DNA of 64,000 bases from assembly GCA_031292515.1 (NCBI GenBank), contig JARLGZ010000054.1:210356-274355 (forward strand). Direction: 5' to 3'. Position 1 is the first letter of the stretch. Each line of letters opens with the position of its first letter. The stretch comes from Puia sp. (lineage in GTDB: Bacteria; Bacteroidota; Bacteroidia; Chitinophagales; Chitinophagaceae). The notes beneath the pieces were generated by a model, which had not been told where the DNA came from, made no database searches, and was given only the letters and a program-made list of their open reading frames with translations. This document shows, piece after piece, positions 16,536 through 25,481 of this stretch. The translations under genes and the position numbers were made by a program.

Positions 16536-19500
16536 TCAACAGTTGTCAAGAGCGCGCTGCAGGCTTTCTGCCAGCTCTTTTGCATGAGGCAGCTGGAACA
16601 TGGTTTTATGATCGCCGGGCACTTCATACACTTCAACACCCTTTCGCGCGTAATCGCTCCAACCCAGATAGCGGGCATCGTCCACGAAATAAATCCGGTA
16701 TTTAGACCTGAACAGATGTATTTTTCCGTCAAATGGTTCCAGGGTGTATTTCTTAAATGCCGATCCGTGTTTCTCGTTGATCTTGTTGAAGCGTACATAG
16801 ATCCCGGTGGGCTCCGGTCTTTTCAGCAAACCCGTCTTATAACCCAGTTCCCTGACATAGTTAGCCTGGTATTGAACGGTGACCACCGGCCGTCTGAAAA
16901 AGGATTTGGTGAAGAACAGGAGCTTCGGGAACTGCCTTTTAAATTTCCGGGAAAAGTTTACGGACCACTCCTTATTATAGATCGTCGTTTCCGCATTTGT
17001 ATCGAACATGGCCAGCAGTTTCACTTCCTTGCCCATGGCCACAAGCTGTTTCCGCATTTCGACGGCGACATAACCTCCAAAGGAATACCCCCCGATCGCA
17101 TAGGGGCCCTCGGGATTGTGCTCTAATATTTCGTTGATATAATGTCTGGCGATTTCCGACATATCGTCCAGGGGGGACTCATCGCCATCGAGACCATGAG
17201 CCTGCAGGCCATATACGGGCTGTTCGGGGTCGACATAATTTGCCAGCGGGCTGAAATTGAGTACGTTCAGACCGTCTCCGTGAACGATGTAGATGGGTAT
17301 CTTGCTTCCCGTAGTCTTGATGGGCACCAGCGATTTCCAGATCTTGTCAGTTCCGGCCTCTTCTTCTATCGAATCTACCAGCGCCCTGATCGTGGGATAT
17401 TTGTAAAGGATCGCCAGGGGCAGGTTTTTGCCGGTCGCTTTTTCAAATTTCGTCATGATCTGAACGGCAATCAACGAATGGCCGCCCAGTTCGAAGAAGT
17501 TGTCTTCGATTCCCAGTCTCTCCATACCCAGCGCTTCCTGCCAGATCCCCACCATGATACGGTCCATTGCATTGCGCGGTCCGGCGTATTGGTCTTTTAC
17601 CTGCTGGGAAGCATCGAATTCAGGCAGGGCTTTCTTGTCTATTTTCCCATTGGAAGTCAGTGGTAATCCGTCCAGTGGCACCCACGCTCCCGGCACCATA
17701 TAATCCGGGAGTTTGGCATGGAGGTGATCGACGATCGCCTCGCGGTTAAAGGGGCCATTGGGAACGATATATCCTACGAGGCGTTTTTTGCCATCCGGGT
17801 CGGGCTTCGCCAGGACGACCGCCTGTTTTACCCATTCACACTGTTTCAGGCAGCTTTCGATCTCGCCCAGCTCCACACGAAAGCCACGGATCTTGACCTG
17901 GTCATCTTTTCTTCCGATGAATTCCATATTCATATCGGAGGACATCCGCCCAAGATCGCCGGTACGATACATTCTTCCCCCTGCCTGATCGTTAAAAGGA
18001 TCCTTTACAAAGGAATAGTCCGTCTTCTCCCGGTCGCCAGCGTATCCCCTTGCCACGCCCACGCCGCCTATATACAATTCTCCCGTAACGCCGACAGGGA
18101 CGGGCTGCAGCTGCGGATTGAGAATATAAAAGAAATTGTTTTGCAGGGGTCTTCCGTACGGGATGCTGTTCCAGTGGCTTAGGGTCCGCTCTACCGGGAA
18201 ATAATTGGACCATACGGTCCCTTCGGTGGCTCCTCCCAGACTGATGACCCGTGTCCCCGGGAAGAATCTCCTGATCCGGGCAGGCAGGTCCACAGGGATC
18301 CAGTCGCCGCTCATGAAGACCACACGCAGGGCTGTCTGCCTGTACGTTTCGCAGGTCAGTTCCAGGTCCCGCACCAGGTAGTCCAGGGTTGTAGGCACGG
18401 AGTCCCAAAAGCTGATCTTGTATCGTTGCAACAGATCCTGGAGGATCTTCACGTCTTTTATCTCTTTTGATTCAGCGATCACGACCGTCGCACCGGCCGA
18501 CAAGATCCCGAAAATATCGTAGACAGAGAGATCGAAGCACATGGAGGTAATGAACAGAAGACGGTCGTCCGTTCCGATGTTGAATTCCTTGTTGACCCAC
18601 TGAACCAGGTTCACCGCCATATGATGCTCTATCATCACGCCTTTGGGCCTACCTGTGGAACCCGATGTGTAGATAGTATAGGCCAGTTGGGTAGGATCCG
18701 CATGGATTCCGGTATTGCCTTCATCATAAAGGTGCTGGTCTTCGAACTCTATCCGCAGGAATTTCCCTTCGGCCATCATGCCTCTTACGGCATAATCCCC
18801 ATCGGCGAGAAGGCATTCCACGGAGGATTGCCGGAGAATATATTCCTGCCTGTCCTGCGGATATTCCGGATCGACGGGGACATAAGCTCCTCCTGCCTTG
18901 AGGATGGCATACATGCCGACGATCATATCAAAGCTGCGCCCGACAATCAGCCCGACATTATCCCCGGTCTTTACGCCGTGTCTGATCAGGTAGTTCGCCA
19001 GCCGGTTGGCGCGCCTGTTCAGCTCGTCATAGGTCAGCGTCGTCTCTCCATGACGGAGAGCGATGAGACCCGGTGTCTTTGCCACCTGTTCTTCAAACAG
19101 GTCCACAAGGGTCTTGTCCCGGTCATAGGGACACAGGGTGTTATTGAATGTTACCAGGATCTCCTCTTTTTCGGCCGGGGTGAGCATGGGAAGCGCACCT
19201 ATTTTTTCGGTGGGGTCGTCTGCCAGGGCGGCCAGGAGATTTTTATAATGGTCAATCATGCGCCCGATCGTCGGAAGCTTGTACAAGGCGGTGTCGTAGT
19301 CTACCGAACCGCAAAGACCATCGGCTGTTTCCCGGATCGTAAAACTGATGTCAGGACCCTGGCTAACGGGCGGAGACAGGTGTTTTTCGTGTTCTTCGCC
19401 CGGCTCCGGCATATTAAACATGGCCTGGAACAGAGGGTTGCGCGAAGAATCCTGTTCCTTCACCACCGCATCTGCTATCTTTTCAATGGCGATATAAGGT

Positions 19501-19940
19501 TGTTCGAAGGCTTCCTGCGCGCGCGCTTTTACATGATGGAGCAGGCTATTGAAGGGCATGTTTCCATTTAGCTCCGTGCGTAACGCCACGATTCGCATGG
19601 AAGAGCTGGCCGGTGAACCGGTCAAGGCCTCCGAAGCAGGGGCGGGATACCCGTATCCCACACAGATATCCTCCTGGTTGCTGTGACGGTGCAAAAGAAC
19701 CTTGAAAGCGGCCAGCAACACTACGGATAAAGCTGCGTCTTCTTCCCTGGCGAGTGTATTCAGGCGGTCGGCTAATCCGGGGTCGACCAGGAAGCGACTG
19801 CTGGCATAGGAGAGCTCCTGTGTGGCGGGTCGTTGAAAATCAACAGGTAGTTGCAGGGTGGCTACGTCTCGCAATTGCCGTTTCCAGTAATCTGTAGACA
19901 GCTCAGGCAATGGGGTGTCAGGTATGGATATCTTGGGCAT
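16536..19940 (-). CDS. Single-module nonribosomal peptide synthetase: partial C, A, PCP, TE
   Basis: A 1134-residue protein. Residues 1-240 match only the C-terminal subdomain of a condensation domain (YWKRQLRDV..LQLPVDF, LHRHSNQEDICVG, NPLFQAMFN); the HHxxxDG subdomain is absent. The adenylation domain (about 280-770) has YTSGSTGRPKG, FDLSVYDIFG, GGATEG, YRTGDLGRM, GRKDDQVKIRGFRVELGEIE and NGKIDKKAL. The carrier domain has FFELGGHSL with the phosphopantetheine Ser822. The thioesterase has GYSFGG (Ser953) and a late GDH (catalytic His). GGATE instead of GPTE, and a hand-read specificity code DLYDFSLVWK, place the A domain near cysteine-type domains (code DLYNLSLIWK); this is tentative. It activates one amino acid and could release it free, dimerised or joined to a nucleophile. 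An Sfp-type PPTase lies upstream. Confidence 0.93.
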   Translation of the reverse strand: MPKISIPDTPLPELSTDYWKRQLRDVATLQLPVDFQRPATQELSYASSRFLVDPGLADRLNTLAREEDAALSVVLLAAFKVLLHRHSNQEDICVGYGYPAPASEALTGSPASSSMRIVALRTELNGNMPFNSLLHHVKARAQEAFEQPYIAIEKIADAVVKEQDSSRNPLFQAMFNMPEPGEEHEKHLSPPVSQGPDISFTIRETADGLCGSVDYDTALYKLPTIGRMIDHYKNLLAALADDPTEKIGALPMLTPAEKEEILVTFNNTLCPYDRDKTLVDLFEEQVAKTPGLIALRHGETTLTYDELNRRANRLANYLIRHGVKTGDNVGLIVGRSFDMIVGMYAILKAGGAYVPVDPEYPQDRQEYILRQSSVECLLADGDYAVRGMMAEGKFLRIEFEDQHLYDEGNTGIHADPTQLAYTIYTSGSTGRPKGVMIEHHMAVNLVQWVNKEFNIGTDDRLLFITSMCFDLSVYDIFGILSAGATVVIAESKEIKDVKILQDLLQRYKISFWDSVPTTLDYLVRDLELTCETYRQTALRVVFMSGDWIPVDLPARIRRFFPGTRVISLGGATEGTVWSNYFPVERTLSHWNSIPYGRPLQNNFFYILNPQLQPVPVGVTGELYIGGVGVARGYAGDREKTDYSFVKDPFNDQAGGRMYRTGDLGRMSSDMNMEFIGRKDDQVKIRGFRVELGEIESCLKQCEWVKQAVVLAKPDPDGKKRLVGYIVPNGPFNREAIVDHLHAKLPDYMVPGAWVPLDGLPLTSNGKIDKKALPEFDASQQVKDQYAGPRNAMDRIMVGIWQEALGMERLGIEDNFFELGGHSLIAVQIMTKFEKATGKNLPLAILYKYPTIRALVDSIEEEAGTDKIWKSLVPIKTTGSKIPIYIVHGDGLNVLNFSPLANYVDPEQPVYGLQAHGLDGDESPLDDMSEIARHYINEILEHNPEGPYAIGGYSFGGYVAVEMRKQLVAMGKEVKLLAMFDTNAETTIYNKEWSVNFSRKFKRQFPKLLFFTKSFFRRPVVTVQYQANYVRELGYKTGLLKRPEPTGIYVRFNKINEKHGSAFKKYTLEPFDGKIHLFRSKYRIYFVDDARYLGWSDYARKGVEVYEVPGDHKTMFQLPHAKELAESLQRALDNC

Positions 19941-20226
19941 TCTATGGTGTGTTTGACAGGTGGTTTATGCAAACATGCAGGGCCGTGGTCTTTTTCAGAA
20001 ATGGGATTGGTCAGGGATCTTTCACTTGGAAAATGGTCACGGTAAGATTACATAAAAAAATAGAAAAAACGAAGAAAAATCGTTACCTATTACTGCGCTT
20101 AGGCAAAACTTTCGTTAAACACAGGTTATAGAAAGAAGATTCTCGAAAAAACTAAACAATTTTAGCCATGCAGAGCCCTTTTCCTGCTTTCCGGGGTTCT
20201 TTTTTGTGACTTTTGATGTCGCCTGC

Positions 20227-20877
20227 TCAGGCGACGGCATCTACGCCGACCCGGCGAACACACACAGCGGGTGTCTTCGATTTGGAAGCCAGATGACAGG
20301 CGTAGTCGGGCGATAAACAGATCTCCCGCGTGTACCATCGTTCGTCTCCCAGCCTCATCTCCTCGTCATCCACTCTTTTCACATTCCTGAAATCGCCGGA
20401 GAGTCCGCGGCCGTCAGCCTTCAGAACGGATTCCCTCCGCGTCCATTCCCGGTAAAATTGCGCCTGGGGGTCGGAGAAACCCAGTATCCTTTCCCATTCA
20501 TCGATTGGAAAGATATCGCGGAAATCCGCCAGTTCTATCGACCGGATATGCTCGATGTCGATGCCTATCCGGGTATGCCAGCCGATCGCGCAGACAATCC
20601 TGCTTCCGGAATGCGACCAGTTAAAATCGGGCCCCCCCTCCAGGAAGGGCCGTCCAAAAGGCGAATACCGGAGACGGAGGAGGTCTGCCGGGCTGCCTTC
20701 GTCTTCCAGCGCCCTTTTCAGAAGATGCCTTGCGCTGACGATAGCCTGCGCATCCTGCCACCTTTTCGCTGCCATCGCCTTCCTCCTGCACGCATCCGGC
20801 AACGCGGAAAGCAGCGTTTCAAACATCCCCTCAGACCACCGGGACCCGAACTCCGTCGAATAGATATAAATGGGCAT
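20227..20877 (-). CDS. Sfp-type 4'-phosphopantetheinyl transferase
   Basis: A 216-residue protein with the Sfp/AcpT signature: RYSPFGRPFL, FNWSHSG, IGIDIEHIR (Mg-binding Asp) and FYREWTRRESVLKADGRGL, corresponding to the WxxKEA..K motif. It moves phosphopantetheine from CoA onto the serine of carrier domains. The obvious partner is the PCP (Ser822) of the NRPS encoded downstream on the same strand. The 286-bp gap between them (19941-20226) holds no gene that I can see. The start at 20877 is an ATG opening MPIYIYSTEFG. A TATTTTTG box lies 48 bp upstream. Confidence 0.93.
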   Translation of the reverse strand: MPIYIYSTEFGSRWSEGMFETLLSALPDACRRKAMAAKRWQDAQAIVSARHLLKRALEDEGSPADLLRLRYSPFGRPFLEGGPDFNWSHSGSRIVCAIGWHTRIGIDIEHIRSIELADFRDIFPIDEWERILGFSDPQAQFYREWTRRESVLKADGRGLSGDFRNVKRVDDEEMRLGDERWYTREICLSPDYACHLASKSKTPAVCVRRVGVDAVA

Positions 20878-20924
20878 CTCAGATCCTTTATCTGCAGGAT
20901 TCAGACCAACTGAATATGCAGAGA

Positions 20925-20932
20925 CAAAAATA
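20925..20932 (-). promoter_or_regulatory. Candidate -7 promoter element (TATTTTTG) of the PPTase gene
   Basis: An exact TAnnTTTG match on the minus strand, 48 bp upstream of the PPTase ATG. No convincing TTTG partner at -33 was found. Confidence 0.4.
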
Positions 20933-20949
20933 GTTCTGTATCTTCGAAA

Positions 20950-20976
20950 AAAAAATGCCTGTTAGTGGCATTTTTT
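20950..20976. terminator. Bidirectional terminator-like hairpin
   Basis: AAAAAATGCC (20950-20959) and GGCATTTTTT (20967-20976) form a 10-bp stem around a seven-base loop, with A and T runs giving U-tracts in both directions. It sits upstream of the PPTase promoter and downstream of no recognised gene, so it may insulate the PPTase or end an uncharacterised transcript from the 20977-21371 region. Confidence 0.55.
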
Positions 20977-21371
20977 CTTACGGCTTTTTTTCGTAACTAT
21001 GCTCTTCCTTTGTAAGACCAGCCACTTCGAAATCTATTTCATCCGAATCTGCTCTGCCACTGCCGTCTCTGAAACCAGTTTCTGAAACCCATCTGTGCCA
21101 AACCGTTTTCAGAAATCTACCTCATTGAAACCGCACTCTGTCGCTACGTGCTTAAAACACGTCACTTGCGAAGCTTTGTCCGAAACCAACCTCTGTTAAA
21201 GTTGCCTGCGGAAAAGTTGTCTCCTGGAAAAGTTGCCTCCTGGAAAAAGTCAACACCGGAATGGCCGCTGCCACGAAACATGCGTTTGTAAAGATGGCTT
21301 CCAAAAGGCGGCTTCCAGGAGAAAAGTCCTTTGAAACCTGTGTGATTTATTAAAATTAAAATTGGAAAAAA
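20977..21371. repeat. Gene-free stretch of degenerate short repeats
   Basis: No coding frame was recognised. The plus strand repeatedly shows GAAACC or GGAAAAG-type words. Two 16-bp units (21210-21225 and 21226-21241, GGAAAAGTTG-CTCCT) are near identical, with partial copies on both sides. The stretch resembles a decayed tandem array. It also contains the upstream region of the acyltransferase gene at 21372. Confidence 0.5.
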
Positions 21372-22520
21372 ATGGGACTCAACGTCTTTAACACGGACTT
21401 TATTTTACAGGAGAAGAGGTATAGCTGGATCGACTACGACAAGGGGATCAGCATCATCCTGGTTGCCTATGGCCATTGCCTGACCCTCCTGGCGAACGGC
21501 GGTGTGGATTTCAGCGAAGCGCCCGGTTTTACTTATGCGGGGATGTTCCTGTATGGCTTCAGGATGCCGCTGTTCTTTATTATTTCCGGGGTCTTCCTGA
21601 CAGGTAGTCTGTCCCGTAAGGGGCTTGGCGGCTATATCTATGGACGTACGAATAATATCCTGTATCCGCTGCTCATATGGGGGCTCCTGGAGATCACTTT
21701 GCAACTGACAGCCTTCTATCTAAAAACGAGAACGATCGACGCTCGCCTGTACCTGAGCCTGCTTATCCACCCGCGGGAGATCGGCACCGGTCATCTTTGG
21801 TACCTGAACGCTTTGTTCTCCATCGGGGTAGTGTATGCCTGTCTGAGAGAGAAGCTGAGAATGGGGCCTATCCCGCAACTGGTACTCGGCCTGGTCCTTT
21901 ATTCGATCTCGGCTTATATACATATCCACAATATCGAAGGTGGAATGCTGACGGACCTCTTCGCCTTTTATATTTGGTTTTCGCTGGGCGTGTTTATCTC
22001 CTCGATCGTACTGGACGAGCGGAATGTCAGGAGGTTCGCCTCCCTGAAAATATTTTTCCCGCTGGCGACGATCTTTATAATCATACAATACTACTGCACC
22101 TCGCTCAATCTCACGGTAGGGCAGGGGCACTACGATTATGTGGAACATAAATTGCCGTTCCTCTTCCTGGCCGAAGCGCTGGTAGGCTGTATACTCTCGG
22201 TAAACATCTCTTTCCAGCTGCAGAAACACAAGCTCCTGCGCTTTCTCAGAGTCGTCGGATTCCATTCGCTGTTTATTTACTGTATGCAGATAATGGTAAT
22301 GCTGGCAACGACCGCGGTGATGATCAAAGTATTGAATGTGACGAATATTCCCGTGCTGGTCATCGTCGTTTGGATGTCGGGCGTGCTTCCTCCGATGTTC
22401 CTGTATAATTTCTGTCTTCGGCATAATCTGTGGAGGCTGTTCACTTTTATCAAACCTGAAAAGGAGATAGCCTCTTTAAAAGGAGAAAACAAAAACAGCT
22501 TCCCTATTCCCGCGAACTAA
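21372..22520 (+). CDS. Acyltransferase-3 family integral membrane protein
   Basis: A 382-residue polytopic protein with about ten hydrophobic segments. It has the N-terminal signature of the family, YSWIDYDKGISIILVAYGHCL, including the His used for acyl transfer, and MPLFFIISGVFL in the second segment. Such proteins O-acylate (often O-acetylate) sugars, lipids or small exported metabolites at the cytoplasmic membrane; this one resembles the YcfT/fucose-4-O-acetylase-like group. It is divergent from the PPTase and convergent with eboF. Acylation of the NRPS or Ebo-linked metabolite is possible, but so is envelope glycan modification. Confidence 0.88.
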   Translation: MGLNVFNTDFILQEKRYSWIDYDKGISIILVAYGHCLTLLANGGVDFSEAPGFTYAGMFLYGFRMPLFFIISGVFLTGSLSRKGLGGYIYGRTNNILYPLLIWGLLEITLQLTAFYLKTRTIDARLYLSLLIHPREIGTGHLWYLNALFSIGVVYACLREKLRMGPIPQLVLGLVLYSISAYIHIHNIEGGMLTDLFAFYIWFSLGVFISSIVLDERNVRRFASLKIFFPLATIFIIIQYYCTSLNLTVGQGHYDYVEHKLPFLFLAEALVGCILSVNISFQLQKHKLLRFLRVVGFHSLFIYCMQIMVMLATTAVMIKVLNVTNIPVLVIVVWMSGVLPPMFLYNFCLRHNLWRLFTFIKPEKEIASLKGENKNSFPIPAN

Positions 22521-22540
22521 CCGTTCCGGTGAATCAGGAA

Positions 22541-22588
22541 GGGTCAGGACCGGTAAGGATCAGGACCTATAAGGATCAGGACCGGTGA
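22541..22588. repeat. Three 16-bp tandem copies over the eboF stop codon
   Basis: Units 22541-22556, 22557-22572 and 22573-22588 follow GGATCAGGACCGGTAA with few changes. The eboF stop (TGA on the minus strand, 22578-22576) lies in the third unit, so the gene's final codons are part of the array. Confidence 0.75.
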
Positions 22589-23949
22589 AGCGTGTTCCAG
22601 ATTCTCCCGAATACTTCGGTGGCCTGAATGGGGCCCTGGTCTGTTCCTGTTTTCGTGCCCGTTTTATAATCGTCGATCAGGACCGGCCAGTATCCGGCGG
22701 ACGTATTCGTGCTGCCGTGGGATCCCTTGATCAGGGTGGCATCCAGCGGAATGACATCCATGACATACCGGAAACCGGCTTTCTTGCGCAGCAGCTTATA
22801 GGCCGCCCGAAGTTTGGAGGTCATAAACATCTCCACGGGATCATAACCCGGTTTTTTATGAATGTCTACCACCCGTGCATAATCGGGTGCGAGTTTGTCG
22901 TCGAGCCAGAAATAGTAAGTCCACCAATATCCCGGAGCCGCCGACACGACGAAATCCCCTGAACGTTCGTGATCGATATGACGGGCTGCCTGTCCCACCT
23001 TGTCGAGGATCTCTTCCACGCCGGGCGTCTTCTCCAGGATTTCCCTGACCTTCCCGGTCGCGGACGGATCGTTGATATAAATATGTGCAACCTGGTGGTC
23101 GGCTACGGCAAAAGCCCTGGATGCGCCCGGATCGAGAAGCTCCAGCCCCCTTTCCACGCGGATCTGCAGCAATCCCTGCTCTCTGAAAAGGCGGTTGAGA
23201 TGGATGGGTTTACTGACCGGAGCAATCCCATATTCCGACAACAGCAGGATGCCTGCCTTCTTCTTCTTGTAGAAATTCACCAGCTGCTCGACCACCCGGT
23301 CCAACTCTCTCAACTCCCCCGCGATAAGCTGGAAATCGGGGCCGAATTTCTGCAGGCAATAGTCCAGGTGCGGCAGATAGATGAGGGTGAGCGTCGGGTC
23401 ATACTTGTCGTCGGTCAGCATGGAGGCATCTGCAATCCATTGGGTCGACTTTATATTGGCTCCCGGCCCCCAGAATTGAAAAAGAGGAAAGGTGCCGAGT
23501 CTCTCCTGCAGTTCGTCCCGCAGTTCCGCCGGATGAGAATAGCAGTCTGGCATTTTTCGCCCGTCAGCCAGGTAATTCGGTCTGGGCGTCACCGAATAAT
23601 CGGCCGAGGTATACATATTGTACCACCAGAACATCTGCGAACAGGTGAAAGAGGGATCTTCCCTTTTTGCTTTTTCCCAGATTTTTTCCGCGAGCACGAG
23701 TTTGTTGGATTGCTTCCAGAATTTGACTTCCGCATCCTGCCGGTCATACCATCCGTTTCCGACGATGCCATGAGCCGCAGGCCATTCACCGGTAAGATAG
23801 GTGGATTGCACGGAGGTGGTCACAGCGGGTAACATGGGTACGATGGCCGTAAGCCGGTTTTCCGCCGAATATTTCTTCAGAAAAGGGGTGTGTTCTCCGA
23901 TCAGGTTGGAAGAGAGACCGACGATATCGATGACTGCGGTTTTTTGCAT
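22576..23949 (-). CDS. eboF: EboF: type I phosphodiesterase/nucleotide pyrophosphatase-family protein of the Ebo cluster
   Basis: A 457-residue alkaline-phosphatase-superfamily protein. Metal and nucleophile landmarks of nucleotide pyrophosphatases are visible: IDIVGLSSNLIG near the start (metal Asp), MLPAVTTSVQSTYLTGEWPAAHGIVGNGWY (the nucleophile Thr is one of the VTTS residues), YLPHLDY (metal Asp/His) and GIAPV plus KGSHGS later. No signal peptide was seen. In the Ebo cluster this is the last gene, and the set eboA-F is complete here. Its molecular substrate is not established; hydrolysis of a phosphodiester or activated intermediate is inferred. A 235-bp gap containing a 13-bp minisatellite separates it from eboE. 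Confidence 0.88.
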   Translation of the reverse strand: MQKTAVIDIVGLSSNLIGEHTPFLKKYSAENRLTAIVPMLPAVTTSVQSTYLTGEWPAAHGIVGNGWYDRQDAEVKFWKQSNKLVLAEKIWEKAKREDPSFTCSQMFWWYNMYTSADYSVTPRPNYLADGRKMPDCYSHPAELRDELQERLGTFPLFQFWGPGANIKSTQWIADASMLTDDKYDPTLTLIYLPHLDYCLQKFGPDFQLIAGELRELDRVVEQLVNFYKKKKAGILLLSEYGIAPVSKPIHLNRLFREQGLLQIRVERGLELLDPGASRAFAVADHQVAHIYINDPSATGKVREILEKTPGVEEILDKVGQAARHIDHERSGDFVVSAAPGYWWTYYFWLDDKLAPDYARVVDIHKKPGYDPVEMFMTSKLRAAYKLLRKKAGFRYVMDVIPLDATLIKGSHGSTNTSAGYWPVLIDDYKTGTKTGTDQGPIQATEVFGRIWNTLHRS

Positions 23950-23974
23950 GTGTCTTAGGTTTTATGCATGGTCC

Positions 23975-24134
23975 GGTTGTCTGTGTCCGGTTGTTTGTGC
24001 CAGGTCGTCTGTGCCGGTCGTCTGTGCCAGGTCGTCTGTGCCAGGTCGTCTGTGCCGGTCGTCTGTGCCGGTCGTCTGTGCCGGTCGTCTGTGCCGGTTG
24101 TCTGTGCCGGTCGTCTGTGCCGGTCGTCTGTGCC
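23975..24134. repeat. 13-bp minisatellite, about 12 copies, between eboE and eboF
   Basis: Head-to-tail units of GGTCGTCTGTGCC (13 bp). Four units carry one extra base (14 bp) and a few have GGTTG in place of GGTCG; a partial unit follows at 24135. The array fills most of the 235-bp gap between the eboE stop (24185) and the eboF start (23949). There are no spacers, so it is not a CRISPR array, and the unit length is not a multiple of three. Confidence 0.95.
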
Positions 24135-24184
24135 GGTTGTTGATGATGGCTCCGGTAGCTGCCTTGCTTTGTTCTTCTGCTGCT

Positions 24185-25393
24185 TTAATCGAGTTGCCGC
24201 TTTACCCAATCCAGTTCCCTGATGATCGATTCCTGCAGGGGCAGTTTCAAAGAAGGGTCCAATACTTCCCAGGTATAGGTCTCGACTTCCAGGTGCCGGG
24301 TCAGGTCCAGTTCCTGCTGGATTTCCAGCACCTCGCGGATGTCATCGCGCGTGGACTGCAGCAGGCCGAAATCTTTTTCAAAGACGGGTACATGGAAGTG
24401 CGCCCGCCATTCGCGGGTCAGCGGATGCTGGTAGTCGTCCAGGGCTTCTGCAAGGTCCCTGTACCGCAATAAACCTCCATCCGCTTTTTTGGCGACGACC
24501 TGATGCAGGTACACGGGTTCATTGTATTTTGCAAAAGCCTCCTTCAGGGCCTCTCTTTTGGAAGGATCACTGCCCATAGAGGCCTTCAGCGCCGCGCTGA
24601 TCTGTATCTTGCCGATCTTTAATCCTTTTTCCTGAAGGGCGGCCACCACGGTCGCATGCGGTTCGTAGCCGATCGCAAAGTGGCAGACATCATAACACAG
24701 CCGCAGGTGATCTTTTATGATCTCCGCAGCCTGTTCCTCCGATAAGCCGAGGGAGGCGCCGATGACTGGGATCCCGATGGGGAGCAGATCGTTTTCAAAC
24801 CAGTCGATGAATTCCGGACCGGTCTCGAGCAGTCCATCGGGTTCCGGTTCCACATCCAGGTGCAGGAGTCTCCCGGTCCGCAGACGGATCTTCGCCAGGT
24901 GTTCCACTACTTCGATCATATGCCGGGTAGCTTTTTGTCTCGCCGCTGCCAGGGAAGCCATGGATGAATGCCAGTAACGGTAGGAGAGCGGAGAAGTGGA
25001 AATGCCGCCATCCATATTCTCCGGGAGGATCTGTTCCAGGATGCCGAACATCCGCAGCGTATATTCCACTCTTTCCCGGGTGGTCCAATCGGGTGCATGC
25101 ACCTGGTCTTTTACCCGGGTATGGTGAAACCCTCCATATGGGAATCCGTTCATGGTAAATACATAGGCATCCTGCTGTTTCAGCCACTCCCTGAAGAGCC
25201 GCAGCGTCTCCGGGTCCGCCAATTCAAGACTGGCCTCGTTTGAAAGCCTCAGGCCGATACCCATCGGAGCAGACGGTGACAATGCCTTCCTGATAGCCGG
25301 AAAACAGGTTTGCAAGGCCTTGAAATGGTCCCCCCAGTTTTCGCCGGAATGAATATTCGTACAGTAGGTGAGATGTCCCGCGCTCGTTAACAT
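24185..25393 (-). CDS. eboE: EboE: TIM-barrel (xylose-isomerase-like) metabolite traffic protein
   Basis: A 402-residue protein of the sugar-phosphate isomerase/epimerase-like TIM-barrel superfamily. It opens MLTSAGHLTYCTNIHSGENW, a start typical of EboE. Candidate metal ligands are His and Glu/Asp residues in LLHLDVEPEPDG, LCYDVCHFAIGYEPH and KIGKIQISAAL, and the conserved FTMNGFPYGGFH is present. In cyanobacterial scytonemin clusters the Ebo proteins are needed for a precursor to reach the periplasm; how EboE contributes is unknown. Position: fifth gene of the minus-strand series eboA-B-C-D-E-F, 88 bp after eboD. Confidence 0.92.
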   Translation of the reverse strand: MLTSAGHLTYCTNIHSGENWGDHFKALQTCFPAIRKALSPSAPMGIGLRLSNEASLELADPETLRLFREWLKQQDAYVFTMNGFPYGGFHHTRVKDQVHAPDWTTRERVEYTLRMFGILEQILPENMDGGISTSPLSYRYWHSSMASLAAARQKATRHMIEVVEHLAKIRLRTGRLLHLDVEPEPDGLLETGPEFIDWFENDLLPIGIPVIGASLGLSEEQAAEIIKDHLRLCYDVCHFAIGYEPHATVVAALQEKGLKIGKIQISAALKASMGSDPSKREALKEAFAKYNEPVYLHQVVAKKADGGLLRYRDLAEALDDYQHPLTREWRAHFHVPVFEKDFGLLQSTRDDIREVLEIQQELDLTRHLEVETYTWEVLDPSLKLPLQESIIRELDWVKRQLD

Positions 25394-25481
25394 ATATTTC
25401 CTGTTATTCGCTTCAATTTTTTGTTATTCGCTCTGACTGGTGTCTCTTCGTATTTTCTCCTTCGCATTCTTTCGCCTTCAT

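Noticed and set aside
23975..24134. Possible CRISPR array
   Set aside because: Units are contiguous with no unique spacers, are only 13-14 bp long, and no cas genes are nearby.
23955..24222. Long open frames on both strands across the 13-bp repeats
   Set aside because: The repeat unit has no stop codon in any frame, so open frames arise automatically. The encoded peptides are pure repeats, without a start signal or family resemblance.
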